Shown one piece after another: positions 43,830-53,000 of a stretch of DNA of 64,000 bases. This DNA is from Pelagomonas calceolata (taxonomy: Eukaryota > Sar > Pelagophyceae > Pelagomonadales > Pelagomonadaceae). The stretch is from positions 5,224,732 to 5,288,731 of the forward strand of contig CAKKNE010000005.1 in NCBI GenBank assembly GCA_918797485.1, read 5' to 3'. Each line of letters begins with the position of its first letter. Position 1 is the stretch's first letter. A program made the translations under genes and the position numbers. The notes beneath the pieces are model-generated. The model did not search any database and was not told the origin of the DNA. It saw nothing but the letters and a program-made list of their open reading frames with translations.

Positions 43830-45170
43830 CTAATCAGTCTCCTCGGACGCGGCGGCGCGCGCCCGAAGCCGCGCGTCCACAAAGCCCCCGAGCTCGCCGT
43901 CGAGCACGTCCAGCGCGCGCGACGACTCGTGGACGTCGTCCTTCACGAGCTTGTACGGGTGGAGCACGTAGGAGCGCACCGACGCGCCGAAGTCGGCCTG
44001 GACGCGCTCGCCGCGCACGTCCGCGAGAGCCTGGGCCCGCTGCTCAGCGACGATGAGCGCGAGCTTCGCTCTGAGTCGATTCAGGGCGTCGCGCTTGTTC
44101 GCCGCCTGGGTGCGCTCGCGCGTCGACTTTACGGCGACGCCCGTCGGCAGGTGCACGATGCGCACCGCCGTCTCCACTTTATTGACGTTCTGGCCGCCGG
44201 CGCCGCCCGCTCTCGCTGTCGTGATCTCCAGGTCGTTATCATCTAAATCCACAATGTCCTGCGGCAAAGCCGGGTGGTCCTCGGGCAGTTCCGGCACGGG
44301 CTCCACGCTCGCGAACGACGTCTGGCGCTTTGCGGCGCTGTTGAAGGGCGACTGCCGCACGAGTCTATGAGCGCCGCGCTCGCCCCGTAATAACCCGAAC
44401 GCGTGCGGGCCCTCCACTTGTAAGGTAACGCTCTTCACGCAGCCCGGGTGGTCGCCCTCGGCGCGCTCGAGCTCCCTGCACTGCAGACCTCTCGCGTCGC
44501 AGAAGCGCGCGTACATCCTGGCGACCATGGCCGTCCAGTCCTGCGCGTCGAGGCCGCCGGCGCCGGCCTGCACCTCCAAACGGCACGCGCACGCGTCGAA
44601 GGGGCCGTTCAGCGCTTGCGCGAGTTGTCTTTCTTCAAGAGCTTTTCGCAGCGCGTCGAGCGCGTCCGTCGCCGCCTCGGCGTAGAACGCCTCGCTCTCC
44701 TCGTCGTTTTCCGACTCCGCGAGGCCGTCGAGCGCGGCGGCGGCGTCCTCGAGGAGCGCGTCGCCCGCCGCGACGGCGTCGCGGTCGCCTTTCAACGCGG
44801 CGAGCCGCGCGAGCGCGGTCTGCGCGGCGTCGCTGTCGTCCCAAAAGTCCGGCGCGGCGGCGGCCGCCTCGAGGTCCCGGATGTCGTTCTGCCAGGCCGC
44901 CACGCGCTCGGCCGGCGGCCGCGTCTTCGCGACTTCGTCGCTCAGCGCGGCGAGGTCCGCGCGCAGCGCCGGCAGCGCGTCGGCGCCGGTAGGCGTCGTC
45001 GCGAGCAGGCGCGTCAGGTGTCGCATCGTCGGTTGCGGAGCCTGAGTCAAGCGTCGCATCGTCGGTCGCAGGCCCCGCGCGCCGCCGAAGCGCGTCACGC
45101 GTCGCATCGTCGGTCGCAAACTCCGCGCGGCGCCGGCGAGAAGGAGCATGGCTGCCGCTCGTGGCAGCAT
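43830..45170 (-). CDS. Organellar peptide chain release factor 2 (RF2 type), likely plastid
   Basis: 446 residues from ATG 45170; an in-frame GTG at 45212 is less likely. The leader ([20 protein letters not shown]) is a signal peptide plus transit region containing a tandem RPTMRR-x-T repeat (three copies). Domain order is that of bacterial RF2: helical domain 1, then the codon-recognition domain with SPF (in [11 protein letters not shown]), which in RF2 reads UGA and UAA, and the catalytic GGQ loop ([20 protein letters not shown]). The Gln-Asn after GG, where most RF2 have Gln-His, is a small change. Presence of RF2 implies that the target organelle uses UGA as a stop. Confidence 0.88.
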   Translation of the reverse strand: MLPRAAAMLLLAGAARSLRPTMRRVTRFGGARGLRPTMRRLTQAPQPTMRHLTRLLATTPTGADALPALRADLAALSDEVAKTRPPAERVAAWQNDIRDLEAAAAAPDFWDDSDAAQTALARLAALKGDRDAVAAGDALLEDAAAALDGLAESENDEESEAFYAEAATDALDALRKALEERQLAQALNGPFDACACRLEVQAGAGGLDAQDWTAMVARMYARFCDARGLQCRELERAEGDHPGCVKSVTLQVEGPHAFGLLRGERGAHRLVRQSPFNSAAKRQTSFASVEPVPELPEDHPALPQDIVDLDDNDLEITTARAGGAGGQNVNKVETAVRIVHLPTGVAVKSTRERTQAANKRDALNRLRAKLALIVAEQRAQALADVRGERVQADFGASVRSYVLHPYKLVKDDVHESSRALDVLDGELGGFVDARLRARAAASEETD

Positions 45171-45300
45171 CCGTGTGGCAGCAATGCAGCGGAGTGCACT
45201 ACTGCGCGGCACGTTTAAAGAGAAGCTCGGAAGTTATTTGCAGCTATCAGCGCTGCGTCTCTGCCCTGTGTTTTGCCCCCTGGCACTTTAGGCAGAATGG

Positions 45301-45324
45301 GCTAGCGGCGTGTAAGACACTAGA
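45301..45324 (-). promoter_or_regulatory. GCTAG palindromic element, strong copy 7
   Basis: Plus strand GCTAGCGGCGTGTAAGACAC then TAGA. Between divergent genes: 131 bp from the RF2 start and 354 bp from the start at 45678, in a 507-bp gap with no other feature. Confidence 0.65.
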
Positions 45325-45677
45325 AAGCAAGCAGAACATCTTGGAAGGGTACGGCGCGAAGCTCCATCAAACACGAGCCTTCCCGAAGAGTCTTCTCTTT
45401 ATCGAAGAGCCTGGACAGTTTCGGCCAGCAACTCTGCCTCGAGGCCTTCGTCCGAGGCCCATTTTGTGGACGTCTCGCCGCACGCCAGACAGCAAGAAAC
45501 GCAAGGGTTGCCTTAAGGCCTATCTAGGACGCAAGGGCAGCAACTGTCGCCGCGCACGGACCGTCGTCGTCCACAGAAGCAAGAGGTGTGTGTGTTGGGC
45601 AGCCCGAGCCCGGCTTGAGGGGTCGTCGACTCCGCAGAGGCCAGTTTGGCTGCGCAGCAGAGGGATAGCAAAGCACG

Positions 45678-46499
45678 ATGAGCGCCTACGGCGGCGCCAT
45701 CGTCTTGGCCTCGGGCGAGCTCCGGTTCCGGCCCCAGTCATTTAGTTATTGCGGCCACTGCGACCAATATTTCATGTCTTGTACGTGCCACGGCATCCCC
45801 CATGCGCACGACTTTAATTTCAAGTGCCTGCCGCGGCCGCCGGACGGCTCGACGCCGCAGATGCTGTTGCGGCGGTGGTGTTCGTGCGTCGCGCAATCGT
45901 CGTCGATGGGCCGCTTCGAGGCCCTGAAGTGGTACCGGGACCACTCGTCGGCAAAACTCCGGGCCATGGCCAACAAGCGGGACGCTTTGAACGACATGGT
46001 CGAGGAATACGTGGCTCGCTTGCCGAGCGACCCTCACTTGCCGCTACTGGCCAAGGCGATCGGGATTCGGGGCGCGCCCGCTGAGGGCGCGCCTCGATTA
46101 GCAAGGGAGGCGCGGTCCGCGGCTGCTTCCTTCGTGGCGGGCGACTGGGCCACCGTGACGCGCGTCGGCGCCTTGCTGCTAAACAACGCGTTCCAGTCGA
46201 GCGACTGCGACCGCTACCCCTTGGCCGACGACGAGCTCGCCGAGGTCTTCTCGGCCATCGACACCTTGAACAAGGTGCTCGGGCTCGGCTATTCCGACGT
46301 CGGGTGGTGCCTCGCGATCGAGAACGACCGCGCGCCGCATGTGACGCCGGCGGCGCCGGGCGCGTCGGGCCGCTTCCGCGACGTCTCCGCCGCGCCGCCG
46401 CAGAACACGCAGTGCCGCTGCGGCTCGACGACGCACAAGCGCACGAACCACTCGTCGTGCCCCCTGAACCCGAAGAAGACGCAGCGCGCGCGGACCTAA
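45678..46499 (+). CDS. Cys/His-rich protein with C-terminal zinc knuckle
   Basis: 273 residues, one exon. The N-terminal part has a C-x2-C...C-x-C-H cluster (SYCGHCDQYFMSCTCHGIPH). The middle is helical with no named domain. The C-terminus CRCGSTTHKRTNHSSCPLNP is a CGS-x2-H-x4-H-x3-C knuckle of the kind found in plant and algal nucleic-acid-binding and some transposon-derived proteins. No nuclease or transposase core is present, so it is not a mobile element gene by itself. It ends 15 bp before the stop of the Tudor/WD40 gene on the other strand. Confidence 0.55.
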   Translation: MSAYGGAIVLASGELRFRPQSFSYCGHCDQYFMSCTCHGIPHAHDFNFKCLPRPPDGSTPQMLLRRWCSCVAQSSSMGRFEALKWYRDHSSAKLRAMANKRDALNDMVEEYVARLPSDPHLPLLAKAIGIRGAPAEGAPRLAREARSAAASFVAGDWATVTRVGALLLNNAFQSSDCDRYPLADDELAEVFSAIDTLNKVLGLGYSDVGWCLAIENDRAPHVTPAAPGASGRFRDVSAAPPQNTQCRCGSTTHKRTNHSSCPLNPKKTQRART

Positions 46500-46513
46500 C
46501 TAGTAGTAGTTAT

Positions 46514-49500
46514 TCAGGGGGACGCGGGCGTCCGTTCGCTCGTGTTGGCCAGCGCCGCCTTCATCAACTGGTCGACGCCGCCGCCGTCCACACTTGAAAC
46601 GGCCTCGCAGGCCGCTCTAAGTAATCCCCGCTCCTGCACAGCCGCGCGCGCCACGGCCGCTGCGTTCTTCCCTTCCGAAACAGCGGCGAAGGCCAAGCGC
46701 TGCGCCGCGCCCGCCGTCGCGGCGAGGTCGCGCATTCGCGCGTCCCGTTTTTCCGCTGCGGCGCCCTTGCCGACGTAGCACGGCGCCTTGCGCGGCACGC
46801 GGCGCGCGACGGCCCGCACGATCGGGAGGAGACCCGACGCGGCGGCGGCCGCGTCCACGTCCGAATTACCGTCGCCGCCCTTGAGCAGCGCCGCCGAGAC
46901 CATGGAGAGGGCCTCGTCACCGTTCGCGGCGACCTCTATGAGTTTCGCGTCCGCCTCGGATACGGCACTCTGCGGCGCCGGCCAGAGGCGCAATGCACCG
47001 TCGGCCGTGGCCGTCGCGACGCGTTGGCGCGCCCGCCGCTCACCGTACGCGTCCAAGCCCAAGGCGGCTTCGTCGACGGCCACGCCCACGACGCGCCCGC
47101 CGGTGCGCGCGCAGTTTAGCGCATGCACCAAACCGCCCCTATCATCATTATCGCCGAGGGCCCAGCATCGACAAGAACCATCCTGCGACGCGGTCCAGGC
47201 CGACGACCCGTCCGCCGCGACCGCGATCTGGACGACGGCGCCGCGGTGGCCGGCGCCCGGGAGCTCGGCCAGTCTCATTGGTGTGCCGCCGCGGCAGTCG
47301 AAGCGGATTGGTGCGGGCGCATCGCCCCCGGCCAGCAGCAGCGAACCGTCCCGCGTCCACGCGAGCGCCTTCGGGGCCGCGTCCAGTCGCAGCAACACAT
47401 GCGGCGCGGGCGCCAGCGGCGTCTCCGTGCTGCTGCCTTCGGCGTCGTCGTCGTCGTCGTCGAGCAGTTGGAGAGGCGCCGACGACGCCGCCGTCGACTC
47501 GTCGTGCAACGACGGCGAAGGCGCGCCAACGGACTCCTCCTCCTCGTAGCGCCACAACCTGATAGTTTTGTCCATCGAGGCCGACGCGAGCTCGGAGCTG
47601 CCGGGGCGAAAGGCGACGGCCGTGGCGTACCAGCTGTGGCCCGCGAGCAGGCGGACCGGCGCGCCGCCGCGCGTCGCGTCCCACAGCCTAATAATGCCGT
47701 CCGTCGCGGCCGTCGCGGCCAGGAGCCCGGGCGGGCCCCGCGTCGAAATGTCCACGGCCAGGACCCAGGCGCCCCGCGGATGTACGAATTTGAGCGCCGG
47801 CTTGCGAACGACGGGCGTGACCGCCGTCGGCGCGGCGTCCGTGGCCGGGTCGTCGTCGCCAGCGAGTCGCACGGTCTTCGGGAGCTTCGCGTTGCCGTCC
47901 TTGGCGGCCGCTTTGTGCAACGCCTTCTGCCAGCATTCCACGGTGGCGCCGTCGTCGCCCGGCGGACAGGGGCCCGGCGACAGGCGCCAGAGGCAGGCCG
48001 CGCCGTCGGAGCCGCCCGTGAGCAGTACGATTTCGTCCTGCACGCGGCCCGTCGTGTGGTAGACGTCCTTGCAGGCGCAGGCGGCCACCGCGAGGACGCG
48101 GCCCGCGTGGCCCGCGACGTCGCCGATGTGGGCAGCCGAGCGGGGCAGCCACAGGCACGCGCGGCTCCGGTGCGCCTGGACGGCGACGGCGCCGCCCGGC
48201 AGGAAGACGACGCCGCCCGCGCCGCCGCCGCCCCGCGCGCCGGCCGGGCGCATCACTTTTAAGGCGTCGCCCTCGGCGCTCTCCGTGGGCTTCGGGCGCC
48301 TTCTTTGTGCTTTCTTGGAGGGCGTCGCAGGTGCCGGCTTTTCCGTGGCCGCCGGCGCCACGCTCGTCCGCGCGGGCGAGGGCTCCGCGACCGCGGTCGA
48401 TGGTCCGCGGAGCGCCGAGTTCACGCGCGCGGCCGGCTGCGTCGCGGCGACGGGAGTGGCGACGGCCGACGGCCCCTGAAGCGAGGAGTTGACGCGCGCG
48501 GCCGGCTGCGCGGGCTCGACCTCGGCCGCGGGCCCGTCGTCGGTCGTCGGCGCGAGGGGCTGGCGCGGCGCGCCGGCGATGGGTCGCACCATCTCGCGCG
48601 GCAGCTCCTCGTCCACGTCGCCGTCGTCGTACATGACCTTGAAGCTGCCGTTCTCGTTCTGCTGGAGGAGCTTGCCCTTGTAAATCTTGCCGCGGCCCCG
48701 GAATCTGGCTTCGACGGCCATGCCCGGGCTGAGCGGTGCGTTCGACTCGTCGAGCGGCTCCTTGGGCGTCTGGGGGCGCTTCTTGGACGGAGAGGGCGCC
48801 GGGGCCGGGGCCGGAGCTGCTGCGGTTTTGGAGCGGATGAGCGCGGCGGGCACGCCGAGCTCGCCCTCTCCGTCGTCGTAGAGCACGCCGAACGTGCCGT
48901 CGTCGTTCAACGCCGTGATCTGGCCCGGGTAGTACGTGCCCTTTCCCCTATAATTCGCCTCGACGGCGGCGCCGACCGCAAATAACGAGCGCTTTGAGAT
49001 CAACGCCTCGGCGACGCGCGCCTCGCGCTCTCCGTCTTCGTAAAGAATGTCGTAGGTCGCGTCCTCGTGGACCTTTTCAATAGCGCCGGGGTAGGTCTTC
49101 GCGCGGCCGCGGTACCTCGCGTCGACCGCGTCGCCGACACTGAAAGCCGGCTCTCCCGTTTCCGGCCGGGCAACCTCTGGCGCGCTCTCCTCGCTCCGGC
49201 GCCGGACGCTCTCCGGCGCCACGCACGCCTCGGCGTCGCCGTCCTCGTACAGAATGTCGTAGGACCCATCCTCCCTTACGGACGTGATCTTCCCGGCGTA
49301 GTAGCGCCCGCGCCCGCGGAAGTCGGCCTCGACGGCGTCGCCCTCGCGGAAGGCGTCTTCCGCGGCGACAGCGTCGTCCGCGGCGAGCGTCGCCTCGACG
49401 AAGGCCGCCGCCACGGCCGCCTCGGCGTCGCCGTCGTCGTACGCGACCTGCGTGGGGGTTTGTCATTGGCGTAAGGCGACACATCGACGCCGGCGCACGG

Positions 49501-50927
49501 ACGTCGTACGTGCCGTCGTCGTTCACGGCCGCGATCTTACCCGGATAGCGCTGCGCGCCGCCGCGGTACCGGGCCGTCACCGGCGTGCCCACGTCCAGGC
49601 GCGGGCCCGACGACGGCGTGGGCCCGTCGTGGAAGTCGCCGAAGATGAAGTGCCGCTCCAGATGTTCTCCGACGTTTCCGTCCTCGAAGGCGACTTCGTA
49701 CAAGGTCGTCGCCACGTCCTCGCCGTCGATCGTGCACACGTCCGTGCGCTTGCCCGAGATGCAGCCCGGTCTGACTTTCCCGTCGTCCGCGCGCGCGTCG
49801 ACGGCGTCGCCGGGCTGCAGCTCCAAACGCTGGCGCTGGTCCGGCAGGCGTAGACGTCTCCGCGTCACGTCGACTTCCCGGTCGCCGTCGTCGTACACGA
49901 TTTCGTAGGTGCCGTCCTCCGCGATGGCCTCCACTCTTCCGGGGTAGAACGTCGGCGTGAGGCCAAAGCGGCACTCTATTCTCATGTTCTGCGTGATGGG
50001 CGTGCCGCCGGGTGTCGTCATTGCGGCCCGCGGTGCGACGGCCGGCGTCTGAGGGACGACGGCCGGCGCCGGCGCCGGCGCCGGCGCCGGCGCGGCGTCT
50101 TCCGGCCGCTGCGGCGAGAGGCGGCCCGTCGCGGCCGCGTCCTCGAGCAGGCGCCGTTGGGAGCGAGAAGCGCCCAGCACCGTGCCGGTCCCTTCGTCGT
50201 GTCGCGCCACGGCGGCCGTCGCGTCGTCGGCGGCCCCTTCGTTGGCGTTGACGTGCGCCGCGAAGACGTGCTTCCGTTGTACGTCCGCTTCGACGCCGTC
50301 GTCGAAGCGTATCGTATACGTGGTATTCTCCCGCCCCAGGACCGTCGCCGGGGACACGGCGCCGCCGTCGGGCCGCCGCGCGTCGACCCTCGAACCCGCG
50401 TCCACGTTTTCTGGTTGCTGCTGGCCGGGCCGCCGCAGCCTTCGGAGTATGACGCCGGCCTCCGCCTCGCCGTCGTCATAGGTAATATCGTGCGTGCCGT
50501 CGTCGTTGGCTTTCGCGACGGCGCCCGGGTAAAAGGTCGCCGTGTCGCGGTAGCGGCACTCTATTTTGGTTCCCTCCGCGAGCGGTTCGTCGCGCCACTC
50601 TCCAAAGACGTAGCGCCGTTCGAGCTCTTGCGTCGTATCATCGTCGAAGACGATGGTGTGCGTGTCGCCCTCTATATTCTTTATGGTAGCAGCGCGCACT
50701 TCCCCGGAGCCGTGCCGCGCGTCGACGGCGTCTCCCTTCGCGAGAACCTTGCGCTGGCGCTGGCCGGGCAGCCGCGCGCGCCGTCTTTCGACGTTCTGCT
50801 CCTCTTCGTTGGTGTCGTAGGTGACGCCGAGCCGCGTGCCGTCGCTGGCCGTGATGGTGGCCGCTCGAAAGTCGGGCGTCGCCCCGTAACGGACCTCGCA
50901 GCGGACGCCGGGCTGGAGGTCGTCCAT
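46514..50927 (-). CDS. Giant Tudor-like repeat and WD40 protein
   Basis: Exon 1 50927-49503 and exon 2 49447-46514, one 55-nt phase-0 intron, 1452 residues. I count 11 Tudor/Agenet-like units of the form RYRG..YPGKI...DGTYDI-YDDGD. Seven lie in residues 1-485, in alternation with variant units that end RRYVF or RKHVF, and four in about 490-760. After a basic linker, residues ~870-1330 hold six or seven WD40 repeats (for example GGSDGAACLWRL, ASMDKTIRLWRY, ASQDGSCRCWAL, ATADGALRLW). A helical tail follows. Tudor units often read methylated lysine or arginine. Joining the exons restores the seventh unit (DDGTYD-VAYDDGD). A chromatin adaptor is a guess. Confidence 0.8.
49448..49502 (-). other. 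55-nt intron in the Tudor/WD40 gene
   Basis: Minus strand GTCCGTGC...CCCACGCAG, next exon GTCGCGTA. Phase 0. Both borders start with GTC, which may be a faded duplication. No clear terminal repeats, so it is either an ordinary intron or an old introner. Confidence 0.7.
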
Positions 50928-51484
50928 CTTTACTGTTTGGCTGCCTGTTGTTATCTGTATGATGCGTCGGGCAGCCACACTGCGCTGTGGTGAGCAGCGC
51001 CAACCGGCGCTGGAACTGGCGCCGCGCGGGCGACGGGAGGGCTCGACGCGCGCGTCGGGACTCCTCCCGCTGGGACGACTAGGGCTGCGACGAGTCATGG
51101 GAATTTGGAGGTTGGGGGCTTGTGGACGTCACCCGCGGGGATTGGGGCAGCTTCACCTTACGTCCTCGGATTGTAATGGGGAGGCGGGTTGACGGGCAGC
51201 CTGAGGCGTCCTTGGAAGGTTGAAGGGCGGCCTTTACACGGTTGGACGTGTAGCTAGGGGCAGGAGACTAGAAAAAAGGGAGAGGTCGCGTAGAAACGAG
51301 GAGGTGCGGCAGGCTTGCGTTGCGACGTGTCGCGGTCCTCTACGGCTTCGCAGGGCGATCGGGAGTCGGGGCACGCGCATCGATCGAGCAGCTGCCGAGC
51401 GAGGCTCCCATCTTATGCCAAAGAAGAACACCTGCGCATTGAACACGACTGAAAATTTGACAGTGCATCACTGGACGGCCGCCC
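50928..51484. other. Divergent intergenic region, Tudor/WD40 gene/DMT gene
   Basis: 557 bp. A weak GCTAG-like site (GCTAGGGGCAGGAGACTAG) occurs near 51253, not close enough to call. No other feature seen. Confidence 0.4.
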
Positions 51485-52765
51485 ATGGCCCACATGCAAT
51501 GGCGTTTGCGTACAGCACTGTTATGTGGTGTTTTGGGCGTAAAATGTTGCTTCTCCTTAACAACCCCAGTCGCTGGCCGCGGCGCCTCGCGGAGCTCTAA
51601 AAGAGCCGCGGCCGCGAGCGAGCCACCGGCGACCCCGCTGCCCACTGGCGCGACCGCCGAAAGTCGTTCAATTTTGCCAATTTTGCCGGCGGAAGGCGGG
51701 AAAACAGAAACCGGCCTTCTGAGCGCCGAAATCCCCCTGGCAAATCTGCTCGCCCGCGCTCCACGCCAATTACAAACCTACTGGGCCCGGAACTGGGCCC
51801 GCCTGGCCATTCTCGGCTGCGCTTTGACTTATGGGACCAACTTCGCCGCCGTCAAGCAACTCGACCACTCGCTGCCACCTTCTTTGTCCGCCTCGCTGCG
51901 CTTCGGCCTGGCGTCGATGGCGGCGTTGACCGTGCTCTGGGACGTGCGGGACTGGGACTGGGAGTCGGACGAGTTGCGGTCTTTGCAGAAAGTCTCGATG
52001 GAGGTCGGCGCCGCGAACGCGATGGGTTACGTCTCGCAGAGCGTCGGGTTGCAGGACGTGGATGCGTCTCTCTCGGCGTTCGTGTGCTCGCTCGCGGTCG
52101 TCGTCGTGCCCGTGTTGGATGCGGTCGTGGACCGCAAACGCACGACGGCGCGGACGTGGCAGGCCGCGGTGCTCGCGGCGGCGGGCGTGGCCATGCTGTC
52201 GGTCAACTCCATGGGCCACAGCGTGGACGGCCCGCACGGCGCGGTGCACGGGTTGTTGTTCACGCTCATCCAGCCCTTGGCGTTTGGGTACGGCTTTTAC
52301 CGGACGGAAAAGGCCCTGGCGGCCGTGCCCGACGACCTGGACCTGACCAAGGCGTCGCTGGCGTGCGGCGCCATGCAGCTGCTGACCGTCAAGGCCGTGG
52401 CCGACGTGTGGCTGCTGAGCGACCAGTGGGGCGCCGCGGCCGACGCGTTCCCGGACGCGCTCGCCTTATTGGCCGAGCCGCCGGCCGTCTTCGGGGCCGT
52501 GGTCTGGACGGGCCTCGTGACGACCTTCGGGACGGTGCTCGTCGAGACGCTCGCGCTGTCGGAGATCTCGGCGCAGGAGTCCACGGTGCTCTTCAGCACC
52601 GAGCCGCTCTGGGGCGCTGGCTTCGCGTCGCTCGCGCTCGGCGAGCGCCTCGACGAATACTCGGCGGCGGGTGGCGTCATGATCGTCATGGCGTGTCTGC
52701 TCGCGTCCGGCGGCTTCGACGGCGACGACGGCGGCGGCGAGGAGCTCGTGCCAGCTTCTCGGTGA
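51485..52765 (+). CDS. DMT-superfamily (EamA-type) transporter, probably plastid envelope
   Basis: 426 residues, single exon. The N-terminus (about 1-25) is a hydrophobic leader and residues 26-95 are a Ser/Ala/Pro-rich transit-like region. From about 105 the protein has ten predicted helices in two EamA halves: LGCALTYGTNFAAVKQLDHS opens the first, ASLRFGLASMAAL and SAFVCSLAVVVVPVLDAVV follow; the second half ends with EPLWGAGFASLALGERLDE, the typical EamA penultimate motif, and a last hydrophobic helix. EamA transporters move small metabolites; plastid members carry phosphorylated sugars or other solutes. The substrate cannot be named. Confidence 0.8.
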   Translation: MAHMQWRLRTALLCGVLGVKCCFSLTTPVAGRGASRSSKRAAAASEPPATPLPTGATAESRSILPILPAEGGKTETGLLSAEIPLANLLARAPRQLQTYWARNWARLAILGCALTYGTNFAAVKQLDHSLPPSLSASLRFGLASMAALTVLWDVRDWDWESDELRSLQKVSMEVGAANAMGYVSQSVGLQDVDASLSAFVCSLAVVVVPVLDAVVDRKRTTARTWQAAVLAAAGVAMLSVNSMGHSVDGPHGAVHGLLFTLIQPLAFGYGFYRTEKALAAVPDDLDLTKASLACGAMQLLTVKAVADVWLLSDQWGAAADAFPDALALLAEPPAVFGAVVWTGLVTTFGTVLVETLALSEISAQESTVLFSTEPLWGAGFASLALGERLDEYSAAGGVMIVMACLLASGGFDGDDGGGEELVPASR

Positions 52766-52834
52766 CCACACGTCGCACACTCGTAGAATGTGCGACTCTT
52801 AGGATAGGATAACTTTCGCCCGCTTTATTCACAG

Positions 52835-53000
52835 ATTATCACAGTAGAATTGCCCGCGCGTTCCCCGCCAGCCGCTCCTCCGCTTCAGTCAACGACCAGT
52901 CGCGCGCGTCCGCGATCATTATCACAGTAGAAATGCCCGCGCGTTCCCCGCCAGCCGTTCCTCCGCCACATCAAGCGACCAGTTGCGTGCGTCGGCGATC
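52835..53000. repeat. 83-bp tandem duplication over the 3' end of the TcdA-TatD gene
   Basis: Unit 52835-52917 and unit 52918-53000 both begin ATTATCACAGTAGAA and run through CGCGTTCCCCGCCAGCCG to CGATCA, with about ten mismatches. The second unit is the functional gene end (stop at 52922-52924); the first is an extra, downstream copy of the last ~27 codons. Confidence 0.85.

Noticed and set aside
45678-46499. Zinc-knuckle gene as a transposon protein
   Set aside because: The CGS-H-H-C knuckle occurs in some transposon proteins, but no transposase, RT, helicase or terminal repeats are found around the gene.
49448-49502. Tudor/WD40 locus as two overlapping genes
   Set aside because: The two long frames overlap by about 340 bp, and a phase-0 intron with good GT/AG sites joins them and rebuilds a broken Tudor unit.
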